A stretch of DNA of 64,000 nt from a bacterium (GTDB taxonomy: Bacteria > JACRDZ01 > JAQUKH01). The position numbers and the translations under genes were made by a program. Position 1 is the stretch's first letter, and each line of letters begins with the position of its first letter. Location: NCBI GenBank assembly GCA_028719205.1, contig JAQUKH010000008.1, positions 23,000-86,999 on the forward strand, written 5' to 3'. Of the stretch, positions 41,949 to 50,944 are shown one piece after another. The notes under the pieces were generated by a model. The model saw only the letters and a program-made list of their open reading frames with translations. It made no database searches and was not told the DNA's origin.

Positions 41949-44789
41949 TTATTGCTGTTTTCCAAAATTTGAGGCTAATATTGTAAGGTCATTTCCATCA
42001 ATTACCCCATCATTATTCAAGTCAGCCATCAAATTCCAATTGGAATCATTAGGAACAGAACCAAACGCCCTTGATAATTTAAATAAGTCATGGCCGTCAA
42101 CGAGATTGTTTGAACCGGGAGAAGTAATGTCAATGTTCCCTAATGGCTGGTTCATCGGAGAAAAACTTGCGGATATTGTGTGATTCACGGTTACATTATT
42201 AAAAGTGTATGTTGCAACTGCTCCTACTGACGCACTGTCAACTAATACATCTTGTATATAATATCCCGTGTTTCCAAAAATAGTAAAAGTCTGGTTTGTT
42301 CCATCATTTACTGTAATATTACCTAAAGGAGAAATATTTCCGTCGCCTACTGCGATTGCGGCTATTGTGTGGGTAATATTTATCACAAATTTAGCGGATA
42401 TTGTATGATTCGCTGTTACATTACTAAATATGTATGTTGACACTGCTCCCACCGATACACTATCTATCATTACATCTTGTATATGATACCCTGGGTTTGC
42501 AGAAATATTAAATGTCTGATCAACCCCATAATCAACTTTAACATTCCCTGAAGGACAAATATTTCCACCGCTTCCAAAACTTGCTGATATTGTACATGAA
42601 ATTTGCACCGGAATATTTCTATCCGTATTAGTACCATCTCCTAATTGACCATAATTTAATCCCCATGCCCATAATGTGCCATCGGATTTTAAACCTAATG
42701 AGTGTAACCATCCTATAGATATAATTACCCACTTTTTATCAGTACCAATCTGCACTGGAATATTTTTATCTGTATTTGTGCTATCTCCTAATTGACCATA
42801 AAGATTATATCCCCATGCCCACAACGTTCCATCGAATTTTAAGCCTATGCTTTGCCCAAATCCAGTAGATACAGACCGCCATTTACTATCAGTAATTATC
42901 TGCACAGGAACATTTTTATTTGTATTTGTACCATCACCTAATTGGCCATAATCATTTCTTCCCCATACCCATAACGTTCCATCAGATTTTATGCCTATGC
43001 TGTGAAAACCTCCAGCAGATACTGCTATCCATCCATTGTCACTACCTATCTGGACAGGAATATTTTTATTCGTATTTGTGCTATCACCTAATTGACCAAC
43101 ATTATTCAATCCCCATGCCCACAATGTACCATCGGATTTTAAACCTAGTGAATGATACTCTCCAGCAGATATAATTAACCAATTGTTATCAATACCAATC
43201 CGCGTCGGAATATTTTTCTTTATATTTGTACTATCTCCTAATTGACCAAAGGGATTCATTCCCCATGCCCACAATGTGCCATCAGATTTTAAACCTAGAG
43301 AATGATCTCCTCCAACAGATATAGCTACCCATTTATTATCAGAACCAATTTTCACTGGAACATTTTCCCAAGTATTTGTACTATTTCCTAATTGACCGCA
43401 ACTATTGTCCCCCCATGCCCACAACGTTCCGTCAGATTTTAAACCTAGTGTATGACCATGGTCGGCAGAAATATCTACCCATTTATTATCAAAACCAATT
43501 TTTAATGGAACATTTTTATTAATATTTGTACTATCTCCTAACTGACCACAGGGATTTCCTCCCCATGCCCACAATGTACCATCGGATTTTAAACCTGAAC
43601 TATGCTGAAATCCAGCAGATAATGTTTTCCATCTTTTGTCATCACTTCCAATCTGAACCGGAACATTTTTACTACTATTTGTACCATCTCCCAATTGACC
43701 ATAACCATTATATCCCCATGCCCATAATGTGCCATCTGATTTTAAACCTATTGTATGAGCTACTCCAATAACATTTGACGTTGAAGCAGAAACCGCTATC
43801 CATTTATTATCACTGCCCACCTGCACCGGGACATTTATATCAGTATTTGTACCATCTCCTAACTGGCCATCGTCATTTTTGCCCCATGCCCATAATGTTC
43901 CATTAGATTTTATACCTACTACATAACGCCTCCTCGCATATACATCTATCCATTTATTGTCACTTCCTATCTGGATTGGAGAATTTCTATCGGTATAAGT
44001 ACTGTCACCTAATTGGCCTTCCAAATTCCATCCCCATGCCCATAACGTTCCATCAGATCTGATACCTAAAGTATGACCCTCCCCAGCAGATACCTTTGTC
44101 CAGTTATTGTTATTGCCAATCTGCACCGGAACCATTCTGGAACTATTTGTTCCATCACCCAATGCTCCATCAGAATTCGCGCCCCATCCCCATAACGTTC
44201 CATCGGATTTTATCCCCATTGTATGCCCTGCTCCGGCAGATACGGCTATCCATTTATTGTCGCTTCCTATCTGTACTGGTATATTCTTAGAAATATTTGT
44301 ACTATCTCCTAATTCGTAATTGTAATTGCGTCCCCACGTCCATAATGTTCCATCAGATTTTATAGCTGCCGTATGACTCTCTCCGGTAGATATCTTTGTC
44401 CATTTATTGTCACTTCCAATCGGTACGGGAACATTCCTATTATTATTTGTGCTATCACCTAATTGGCCTCTATCATTTAATCCCCATGCCCATAATGTCC
44501 CATCGGATTTTATGGCTATGGTATGATCTCCACCGGCAGATATTGCTAGCCAGTTAACATCATTACCAATCTGCACAGGAACATCCCTATTAATATTTGT
44601 ACTATCACCTAACGCGCCATAATAATTACTTCCCCATGCCCATAATGTACCATCGGATTTAATCCACATAGTATGTTGTCCACCTGAAGCAATTTTCGAC
44701 AATTTATTTATAGTTGAAGCATGATGAGATGAAATAAATCCCAAAAACAACAATATAGTCAAAAACAAAACTTTTCTATAATTAATCAT
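41949..44789 (-). CDS. Secreted RCC1-repeat protein with InlB-like repeats and C-terminal dockerin
   Basis: A 946-residue protein with a signal peptide. From about residue 30 to 745 it has fourteen RCC1 units of about 50 residues, each with SDGTLWAWG and GQLGD(S/G)TN, enough for two seven-bladed propellers. Two divergent InlB-type repeats follow (about 750-885; NPGYHIQDVMIDSVSVG and NTGYYIQDVLVDSASVG). The C-terminus is a dockerin: LVDGHDLFKL, then DLNNDGVIDGNDLTILASNFG with a canonical Ca2+ loop. The adjacent gene encodes a cohesin-like lipoprotein, the likely surface anchor. The ATG at 44789 fits the agga site better than 44792. Confidence 0.9.
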   Translation of the reverse strand: MINYRKVLFLTILLFLGFISSHHASTINKLSKIASGGQHTMWIKSDGTLWAWGSNYYGALGDSTNINRDVPVQIGNDVNWLAISAGGDHTIAIKSDGTLWAWGLNDRGQLGDSTNNNRNVPVPIGSDNKWTKISTGESHTAAIKSDGTLWTWGRNYNYELGDSTNISKNIPVQIGSDNKWIAVSAGAGHTMGIKSDGTLWGWGANSDGALGDGTNSSRMVPVQIGNNNNWTKVSAGEGHTLGIRSDGTLWAWGWNLEGQLGDSTYTDRNSPIQIGSDNKWIDVYARRRYVVGIKSNGTLWAWGKNDDGQLGDGTNTDINVPVQVGSDNKWIAVSASTSNVIGVAHTIGLKSDGTLWAWGYNGYGQLGDGTNSSKNVPVQIGSDDKRWKTLSAGFQHSSGLKSDGTLWAWGGNPCGQLGDSTNINKNVPLKIGFDNKWVDISADHGHTLGLKSDGTLWAWGDNSCGQLGNSTNTWENVPVKIGSDNKWVAISVGGDHSLGLKSDGTLWAWGMNPFGQLGDSTNIKKNIPTRIGIDNNWLIISAGEYHSLGLKSDGTLWAWGLNNVGQLGDSTNTNKNIPVQIGSDNGWIAVSAGGFHSIGIKSDGTLWVWGRNDYGQLGDGTNTNKNVPVQIITDSKWRSVSTGFGQSIGLKFDGTLWAWGYNLYGQLGDSTNTDKNIPVQIGTDKKWVIISIGWLHSLGLKSDGTLWAWGLNYGQLGDGTNTDRNIPVQISCTISASFGSGGNICPSGNVKVDYGVDQTFNISANPGYHIQDVMIDSVSVGAVSTYIFSNVTANHTISAKFVINITHTIAAIAVGDGNISPLGNITVNDGTNQTFTIFGNTGYYIQDVLVDSASVGAVATYTFNNVTVNHTISASFSPMNQPLGNIDITSPGSNNLVDGHDLFKLSRAFGSVPNDSNWNLMADLNNDGVIDGNDLTILASNFGKQQ
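42610..44690. repeat. Tandem DNA repeats encoding RCC1 units
   Basis: About fourteen tandem units of roughly 150 bp, with the nearly invariant ccccatgcccataatgt (protein LWAWG region) recurring. Their high DNA similarity suggests recent amplification or gene conversion. Several antisense open frames in this stretch are by-products of the repeats. Confidence 0.85.
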
Positions 44790-44806
44790 CATTCATTCCT
44801 TAATTT

Positions 44807-45358
44807 CTAATTATACCTCAAACTCCCGCCCAGCCAATTCGTTCCCGTGATATTTCCGGCCGGTGATTTAAGCATACTATTTGTCGCGTTACAACTTATG
44901 TCCGTATTTGACTGTACAGTAAGCGCTTTAAATATTAAAGTCATTAATTTCCCATCGCCATCTGTTCCGACTGCATTGCCTTTTTTATCAATCCCTAAAA
45001 GCAGTATTCCTTCCTGACCGTTTAATAACGCCGGGGAAAATGTAAGGTCGCTTCCTAAATAACTTCCGGAAGCACTCGCTGATACATACTTTATTTTACT
45101 CCCGTCATAAGTAAGCCACAGCGCCGCCCCATAGACATCTAATCCGCCTTTAATTTGAACGGCAAGGGTTATTTCATCATTATTGCTTGATACTTTTTCG
45201 AGATATACTGAATTGGTGGAAGGATTGCCTGAAGAAGCAAAAGAAATTACAGGTGAAGGATTCACTGGATCAGTAATATTATTACCACAGCCATTTAAAA
45301 TATTTATAAACATTACGGATAGGGACAATACTATAAATTTACAAATTTTATTTTTCAT
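44807..45358 (-). CDS. Cohesin-domain-like lipoprotein
   Basis: A 183-residue lipoprotein (Cys in LNGC near residue 24). The domain from about 45 contains SVYLEKVSSNNDEITLAVQI, DVYGAALWLTYDGSKIKYVSAS, LLLGIDKKG and LMTLIFKALT, the beta-sandwich pattern of type I/II cohesins, and ends in TNWLGGSLRYN. It lies 15 bp upstream of the dockerin-bearing RCC1 gene, and a paralogue occurs at 63.4 kb. Cohesin-dockerin pairing would tether the RCC1 protein to the membrane. The second ATG (45358) has the better spacing to aggagg. Confidence 0.82.
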   Translation of the reverse strand: MKNKICKFIVLSLSVMFINILNGCGNNITDPVNPSPVISFASSGNPSTNSVYLEKVSSNNDEITLAVQIKGGLDVYGAALWLTYDGSKIKYVSASASGSYLGSDLTFSPALLNGQEGILLLGIDKKGNAVGTDGDGKLMTLIFKALTVQSNTDISCNATNSMLKSPAGNITGTNWLGGSLRYN

Positions 45359-45452
45359 CATTCCCCTCCTAAAAATTTATCCCCTTCCAGTAATTTTTTT
45401 GTTATAACATAAAATTAGGAATAATTCAATTAGAAATACCTAGTAAAACTTC

Positions 45453-47294
45453 TCAAACTTCTTCCGATTTTTGTTTATAATCCATAACGGTTTTAATGAA
45501 TATATTCCCGTAGGCCCTTAATTTGTTTTCCCCTACCCCGTAAATAACCGAGAAATCATCTATAGTCAAAGGCTCCCTGGCGGCAATATCCCTTAAGGTT
45601 TTGTCGCTGAAGATAATATACGCGGGGACACTTTTTTCCCGCGCCAGTTCCGCCCTCTTTCTTCTTAATACCTGGAAAAGGTCCTGGTCTACTTCCGCCC
45701 ATTCACTGTCTCTTTTTTCTGTAGCTTTCTTCGCGATATCCTTTTTCCTGGCCGCCACGACGGGTTTGATCAATACAGGCGTAATTTCCGAGTTCAATAA
45801 TTGCCTTCCGGCCTCAGTTACTGAAAGCGTCAGATATTCGCTATCCTTCAATAAAAATCCCTGGCCTGTAAGCTGTTCGACCATATACCAGACATAATTT
45901 TCAGTCTCTTCCTTCATAATCCCGAAGGTTGATAGTTTATGATGCCCCAAATTTTCTATTTTTTCAGTTGCTTTGCCTCTGAGGACATTAACCACATGCC
46001 CGGTCCCAAACCCGTAACGCTCCTGCCTGACCTTAATTACGCACGATAATATCTGTTGCGCGACATTAAGCGAGTCATTAACCATATCAAGCTCAGTTAA
46101 ACAATAATCGCAGCTGTCACAGGAATTTTTACCGTAATACTCTCCGAAATAATTTGAGAGCACCTTATGCCTGCATTGCGGTTTAACGCAGAAATCATAA
46201 ATGGCCCTGAGTTTTTTCATTATTGTTTCTTTTTCGGAGGACTCTTCCGCGAAATAACTCCATAACCGGAAATCCGCCCCGCCGTAAAACATATAACAAA
46301 AGGCGGGAAGCCTGTCCCTTCCGGCGCGGCCCGTTTCCTGCTGATAATGTTCAAGGCTTTTTGGCATACCCGCGTGAATGATAAAGCGGATATTGGACCG
46401 GTCTATTCCCATACCGAACGCGACTGTGGCCACAACTATATTTACCTCTTCGCGCGCGAACCTGTCCTGTGCCAGACGCCGGTCTTTATCCGTCATACCC
46501 GCGTGATACCTGACATTATCAATACCGAGTTTCATAAGGTCTTCGGAAACAGAATCCACATCTTTGCGCCGCAGGCAATATATGATACCAGCTTCATTAT
46601 TATGCTTTTGCAGAATTTCTTTTATCTGTTTTAAAATATTGGACCGCGGCATTACGCGATATGTCAGATTGGGACGGTCTATGGAACCTATAAGTATCTT
46701 AGGCTCGGTGAACCCTAACTGTGCTATTATATCTTTTTGTACTTCTTTGGTAGCAGTAGCCGTAAAAGCGTGCACGCTGATATCTTTAAACCTCTCCTTG
46801 ATCATCTTAAGATTCCGGTAGCTGGACCTGAAATCATGCCCCCAATGGCTTATGCAATGTGCTTCATCGATTATAAAAAAAGAGAGAGCGACAGATCTTA
46901 AAAGTTCAATAGTTTCTTCATTCTCAAGCCTCTCTGGAGATAAATATAATATTTTTATATCCCCTTTCAGTATCTGCTCAACCGCGGATCTTTGTTCTTT
47001 GACAGACAGGCTTGAATTTAAATAACAGGAAGGCACCCCCATATCTTTCAAATTATCAACCTGGTCCTTCATAAGGGATATAAGCGGAGAAACAACAACA
47101 GCCATACCCTCCTTCAATAAGGCGGGTAATTGAAAACACAAAGATTTACCGCCTCCCGTGGGCAGCACAGTCAGGCTGTCTTCGTTTTCCAGCATGGATA
47201 GAATAACATCTTCCTGTAAAGGCAAAAACGACCCATACCCCCAGTATTTCTTCAATCCCTCATGAATTTTTTCTTTATTTTTGTTTTCTATCAT
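45453..47294 (-). CDS. recQ: ATP-dependent DNA helicase RecQ
   Basis: A 613-residue 3'-5' helicase. Motif I LPTGGGKSLCFQLPA, motif II IIDEAHCISHWGHDFR, motif VI QQETGRAGRD; the RQC zinc site has C residues in QCRHKVL and CDSCDYC; an HRDC domain (YIIFSDKTLRDIA, FSVIYGVGENKLRAYG) completes it. Normal length for bacterial RecQ. A gggaa site 8 nt upstream supports the ATG at 47294. Confidence 0.96.
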   Translation of the reverse strand: MIENKNKEKIHEGLKKYWGYGSFLPLQEDVILSMLENEDSLTVLPTGGGKSLCFQLPALLKEGMAVVVSPLISLMKDQVDNLKDMGVPSCYLNSSLSVKEQRSAVEQILKGDIKILYLSPERLENEETIELLRSVALSFFIIDEAHCISHWGHDFRSSYRNLKMIKERFKDISVHAFTATATKEVQKDIIAQLGFTEPKILIGSIDRPNLTYRVMPRSNILKQIKEILQKHNNEAGIIYCLRRKDVDSVSEDLMKLGIDNVRYHAGMTDKDRRLAQDRFAREEVNIVVATVAFGMGIDRSNIRFIIHAGMPKSLEHYQQETGRAGRDRLPAFCYMFYGGADFRLWSYFAEESSEKETIMKKLRAIYDFCVKPQCRHKVLSNYFGEYYGKNSCDSCDYCLTELDMVNDSLNVAQQILSCVIKVRQERYGFGTGHVVNVLRGKATEKIENLGHHKLSTFGIMKEETENYVWYMVEQLTGQGFLLKDSEYLTLSVTEAGRQLLNSEITPVLIKPVVAARKKDIAKKATEKRDSEWAEVDQDLFQVLRRKRAELAREKSVPAYIIFSDKTLRDIAAREPLTIDDFSVIYGVGENKLRAYGNIFIKTVMDYKQKSEEV

Positions 47295-47337
47295 ACATAT
47301 TTCCCTAACGACCTTGATTTAATAACTCACCGTTTGG

Positions 47338-47521
47338 AAATTAATTTTAAATCTCTTTTTGCTTAAACCCGAAACGTTTTTGATAAATCTAAGGCTCACT
47401 ACAGGCAATTTTAAAACTCGCTCTTCGAGCTCAAACATTAAAATTGCTTATCTTTCGTTTCGCCAAGATTTATTGCAAAAAGCGTTTCTATAGACGCAAA
47501 AAAAGATTTAAAATTAATTTT
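47338..47521. repeat. Long imperfect inverted repeat (hairpin element B)
   Basis: Two arms of about 90 nt (47338-47430 and 47429-47521) are imperfect reverse complements meeting at ctcttcgagc. The outer ends are aaattaattttaaatct; subterminal boxes are tttttgcttaaaccc on the left and ctatagacgcaaaaa on the right. The same boxes occur at 53.4 kb, and the inner aataaatctt/gcgaaa block at 8.5 kb. Together with flanking A/T sequence it fills the gap 47295-47603, where I see no gene. Confidence 0.82.
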
Positions 47522-47603
47522 TTACAAACTTAAGTTTAAAAATAAATATTATATCATTTCTTGAATAAAATAATGAAAAATATCAGAATAAATGAGGGAA
47601 ATG

Positions 47604-47795
47604 TTAGTTTTTTGCCGGTAATTTATCTGAAGCTTTATCAACCGTACCCGTAGCTGCTTGCGGATTTTTTGCTTTTGCCGGACTTGGCGGAATTTTATTT
47701 CCAGATGAGCTAAAATACTCCCTGCTTGATTTTCTAATACACGAAGCTTTTTGAAACCTTCTAAAGTCCCTGAGAATTCTATTATTTACGGCCAT
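47604..47795 (-). CDS. Small basic hypothetical protein
   Basis: A 63-residue open frame, Arg/Lys-rich N-terminal half (FRRFQKASCIRKSSREYF) and a Pro/Ala-rich tail (PPSPAKAKNPQAATG). There is no clear ribosome binding site and no family I recognise. It could be a real small nucleic-acid-binding protein or a chance frame in otherwise empty sequence. Confidence 0.3.
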   Translation of the reverse strand: MAVNNRILRDFRRFQKASCIRKSSREYFSSSGNKIPPSPAKAKNPQAATGTVDKASDKLPAKN

Positions 47796-47822
47796 TATTG
47801 TAAAGTATCATAAAAATATGAT

Positions 47823-48407
47823 TTAGTCAACGGGTTTTTCTTCTGTTTTATATTTCAGGGTTTCTTCTATTTTAGATTTAACGAATTCTTTAGGAGCCGC
47901 ACCGGTGATCCTGCCTACTTCTTTCCCTTTTTTAAAAAAAAGATAAGTAGGAATACCTGTAATATTATACAATCTTATTAAATATTGATCCTCATCAGCA
48001 TTAATTTTATAGACAACTATTTTTTTCGCGTATTCAATTTTTAATTCTTCGATAATCGGGTCCATTGCCTGGCACGGGGGGGCACTCGCTGCAAAGAAAT
48101 CAACTAAAACGGGAAGCTCGGATTGAATTACATTCTGGTCGAATTTATTATCGTTTCTTGCTATATAATCAGATATTATTCTATTTGATCTATATACGGG
48201 ATAAAAATATATGCCTGCTATTATTATTGCTATGGCTATTACTATAAAAAAAATAAAACCGCTTTTTGATTTAGGTTTTTCTAATTCATTTTTTCTAAAA
48301 TATGGTACAAATACATTATCCTTATTTTTCTTTTTTAAAATTTCCTGGCACATACTGCAATACAAAGCATCATCCGGATTTTGATAATCACATTTTGGAC
48401 ATCTCAT
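47823..48407 (-). CDS. Zinc-ribbon, membrane-anchored thioredoxin-like protein with degenerate active site
   Basis: A 194-residue protein with an N-terminal zinc ribbon (CPKC and CSMC), a transmembrane helix at about 50-70 and a periplasmic thioredoxin domain (LPVLVDFFAAS, PIIEELKIEY, ITGIPTYLFFKKG). The thioredoxin WCGPC site reads SAPPC, so the nucleophilic first Cys (about residue 109) is Ala; only the second Cys (about 112) is left. Disulfide exchange is thus unlikely; a chaperone or single-Cys trapping role is possible. The ATG at 48407 has ggag upstream. Confidence 0.82.
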   Translation of the reverse strand: MRCPKCDYQNPDDALYCSMCQEILKKKNKDNVFVPYFRKNELEKPKSKSGFIFFIVIAIAIIIAGIYFYPVYRSNRIISDYIARNDNKFDQNVIQSELPVLVDFFAASAPPCQAMDPIIEELKIEYAKKIVVYKINADEDQYLIRLYNITGIPTYLFFKKGKEVGRITGAAPKEFVKSKIEETLKYKTEEKPVD

Positions 48408-48481
48408 TTTTTTCTCCCTGAGCAAAATGCTATTTTATATGGAAACTTTTTTGGATATTATTAATTTCGGAATAATTATCC

Positions 48482-49165
48482 TTATGTTTTAACTCTATTT
48501 CTTTTAATGATCAATAGTTTATTCCCGCCGATCTGGAATTCATAATTGACTTTTCTTATTTCAATGCTGTTTTTTTTAAAATCAGTTAAAACGTTGCTGA
48601 CATATGAAGACCTGTTCGCGTTCATATCAAGCAAGGGAAATATCCGGACTTCCCCGGAAACCCTAAGCATCTCAGTTATCGCTTTTTTGTGGAATTCATA
48701 GGTCAGTTTATCCGTATATAAAAACAAAAAATGAGAACTTAAAGAAATATCAAATTCATCATCGTTGAACGGCAGGTCAGGCAAAGAAGCCGGAACATAT
48801 CTTCTATTCTTCTTTCCCTCATCGTATGAATTTAAAAATATTTTCATAGCCTTCATTCGTATCTTATCTAATTCTTCGATCGACCTGATTTCAGACCAGA
48901 CAAATTTCTCTTTATTTTTTTCAGTCTGCTCCAAAACATCCGCCCGCGTTTCTTCTATCCGCTCTTCAATTTCTTCTCTGGATAATTTATATATCGGATC
49001 TATAGATACGACTCTGCCACCCTTCCGGGTATATTCTTCATTAAAACTTGAAGGCCCGTCACCACAGCCTAAAATGCTTGCTCTATTATCTTTCAGATCA
49101 AACATCCTTCTGTATTCATCATAATTCCTGCCCCAGGGAACAATATTTTTATAATTTAATGCCAT
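48482..49165 (-). CDS. SAM-dependent methyltransferase-like protein
   Basis: A 227-residue protein with a class I methyltransferase core: ASILGCGDGPSSF (motif I), RVVSIDPIY (acidic end of beta2), LPDLPFNDDEFDISLSSHFLF (beta4) and AITEMLRVSGEVRIFPL (beta5). A helical insertion lies at about 65-105. The substrate is unknown. Related proteins are found next to diverse genes; I place it by fold only. Confidence 0.75.
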   Translation of the reverse strand: MALNYKNIVPWGRNYDEYRRMFDLKDNRASILGCGDGPSSFNEEYTRKGGRVVSIDPIYKLSREEIEERIEETRADVLEQTEKNKEKFVWSEIRSIEELDKIRMKAMKIFLNSYDEGKKNRRYVPASLPDLPFNDDEFDISLSSHFLFLYTDKLTYEFHKKAITEMLRVSGEVRIFPLLDMNANRSSYVSNVLTDFKKNSIEIRKVNYEFQIGGNKLLIIKRNRVKT

Positions 49166-49194
49166 AGTATTTCTAAATACAAAAATCTTAATTA

Positions 49195-49443
49195 TTAAAT
49201 CTTTTTATATATATTTTTTCCCCATTTAATCTTGTCCCAAATCCTCTCATGGAAAAAATAGCCGATTGTCGTATAAATATTACTTATTATCATAAATCCA
49301 AACGCGATATTAACTTTTCCGGTAATTAAATATACAGTCGTAAAATCCAAAGTTAAAATAAAAACCCTGTAAGTTACCGTCTTTACAATTGACCTTAAAA
49401 GAGTTTCTTCCAAATGATGCGATTGAATTGAAAGTTTTTCCAT
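49195..49443 (-). CDS. DUF2061 family membrane protein
   Basis: An 82-residue protein with two transmembrane helices. RSIVKTVTYRVFILTLDFTTVYLITG, FGFMIISNIYTTIGYFFHERIWDKIKWG are the conserved DUF2061 blocks (short pieces: KTVTYR and HERIWDKI are diagnostic). DUF2061 proteins are often near sulfate-assimilation genes or in deltaproteobacteria; function unknown. The upstream aaagga site supports the start. Confidence 0.85.
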   Translation of the reverse strand: MEKLSIQSHHLEETLLRSIVKTVTYRVFILTLDFTTVYLITGKVNIAFGFMIISNIYTTIGYFFHERIWDKIKWGKNIYKKI

Positions 49444-49683
49444 ATTTGTCCTTTGTAAGAAATTTTATCTTATGTTATTTTTTTTAATTTTATCATATTT
49501 TGAATAATTTTCCGGATATTATTGAAAATTAGCACATTTAGAAATGTCCCATATCGGAATTATTTTTATTTAGGGAATAAAAATGATTCGTATTAAATAA
49601 TGGGAGAATTGGGAGATGAGGATAGTACCAGGAATACAATGTTCCAGATACAAATACTTCCCGGATACCAGATAATCATCAGG
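49444..49683. other. Intergenic 240 bp, no gene seen
   Basis: A/T-rich, no convincing frame, hairpin or RNA. A gcacatttagaaatgtccc stretch near 49530 is weakly palindromic. GC content rises toward the FMN reductase gene. Confidence 0.4.
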
Positions 49684-50247
49684 CTATTGCTTCCTGGACG
49701 TATTGGTTTCAACCCATGCCGCAAATGCACGTAGATATTTAGCTGCGAAATCCCTGATTGAATCATTAGCGAGATTACCGCTCTCATCGAAGAGTTTGGC
49801 GGCATTTCCAATGTAAGCCTCAGGCTGCTGCATAGTGGGAATATTAAGAAACACCAGCGATTGACGCAAGTGGTGGTTTGCACCAAATCCACCTATGGCA
49901 CCAGGCGAGACACTCATTACGGCGCCCGGTTTTCCATCCCATACGCTCTTTCCATAGGGACGGGAACCCACATCGATCGCGTTCTTGAGCACACCGGGAA
50001 CTGATCGATTGTACTCGGGCGTGACAAACAAGACACCGTCAAATTTCATTAAGCTTTCCCTGAATTCGATCCATGCAGCCGGCGGATTATCGTCGAGATC
50101 TTGATTATAGAGCGAAAGTGCGCCGATCTCAATGACTTCAAGCTTCAGTGATTCAGGTGCAAGTGCTACAAGCGCCTTTGCCATTTTCCGGTTGAAGGAT
50201 TCCCTGCGAAGACTTCCTACCAAAACAGCAATCTTTTTTTGTGTCAT
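49684..50247 (-). CDS. NADPH-dependent FMN reductase family protein
   Basis: A 187-residue flavoprotein: VLVGSLRRESFNRKMA (phosphate-binding loop), LFVTPEYNRSVPGVLKNAIDVGSRP and GGFGANHHLRQSL are typical of ArsH/ChrR-type FMN reductases, which reduce quinones, chromate or flavin with NADPH. The coding sequence looks near 50% GC with codon use (cgt, gcg, ctg) unlike the neighbours, so recent horizontal acquisition is likely. Stand-alone gene with large intergenic gaps on both sides. Confidence 0.9.
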   Translation of the reverse strand: MTQKKIAVLVGSLRRESFNRKMAKALVALAPESLKLEVIEIGALSLYNQDLDDNPPAAWIEFRESLMKFDGVLFVTPEYNRSVPGVLKNAIDVGSRPYGKSVWDGKPGAVMSVSPGAIGGFGANHHLRQSLVFLNIPTMQQPEAYIGNAAKLFDESGNLANDSIRDFAAKYLRAFAAWVETNTSRKQ

Positions 50248-50573
50248 AGCTTTTCTCCCATTGATATCATCTAATTTTCTATTTTAAACATGCTTCATGT
50301 ATATCGCATTTTCTCAGGACAACCCAACTAAATTTAGTATATACCTTTAATATTTATTTGTCCAAGAAATAAAGTATAAAAAAATAAACAAATAATAAAA
50401 CTTTTATTATTTTGATAACGACAAATTCAATCGGAAGCGGGCTACGGTCCTTCCTCTGGATTGCTCGTGTTAAAATTTTTATTTATTTTATATCTTTTCC
50501 GAGTGAATTTTAATACTATATTTGGCTGTGGTACAATAAATGGAGGTAGGCCAATATTCCCAAATATTTAAGT
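50248..50573. other. Intergenic 326 bp, no gene seen
   Basis: Mostly A/T-rich, with a GC-richer patch around 50430-50470. No open frame of note, no terminator and no repeat that recurs elsewhere in the window. Confidence 0.4.
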
Positions 50574-50915
50574 TTAAAAAGCAAAATATTTTATGTTTAC
50601 ATCTTTTAATAATTCTTTTACCTTTTCGACATTTTCTTTTTTGACCATAAGTCTTGCAGGTTGGATCATATTATAAAGAGTAACATTAAAAGTACTTTCG
50701 CCCTGAAAATAATAAATTATATTCTTGGAATCAAGTAATGATTTAATGAATGCAATATCAGCATGATTAGATGTTGAAAGAACATGTTCAAATTGAATGT
50801 TTTTAGAATTTACAGAATATATTTCTTCAGGCAAAACATTAACCAAAGCTATATTACATTCATCACATTGTGTTATGCCATCTATATATTCTTGTCTGCA
50901 TTTTGGACAAAACAT
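50574..50915 (-). CDS. Zinc-ribbon DUF2007 protein
   Basis: A 113-residue protein: an N-terminal zinc ribbon (CPKCRQEY and CDEC) then a DUF2007 domain (about 40-110; HADIAFIKSLLDSKNIIYYFQGE, ARLMVKKENVEKVKELL), which is a ferredoxin-like putative signal-transducing domain of unknown function. No strong ribosome binding site. Next to the DUF3795 gene. Confidence 0.82.
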   Translation of the reverse strand: MFCPKCRQEYIDGITQCDECNIALVNVLPEEIYSVNSKNIQFEHVLSTSNHADIAFIKSLLDSKNIIYYFQGESTFNVTLYNMIQPARLMVKKENVEKVKELLKDVNIKYFAF

Positions 50916-50944
50916 TTTTGTTTATCTTTTTAACGCCAAAAAAA

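Noticed and set aside
42920-44319. Several plus-strand open frames rich in His/Tyr/Pro opposite the RCC1 gene
   Set aside because: They recur with the RCC1 DNA repeats and have no ribosome binding sites; antisense shadows.
49593-49892. 99-codon frame overlapping the FMN reductase gene in another frame
   Set aside because: No family similarity and covered by the well-supported reductase.
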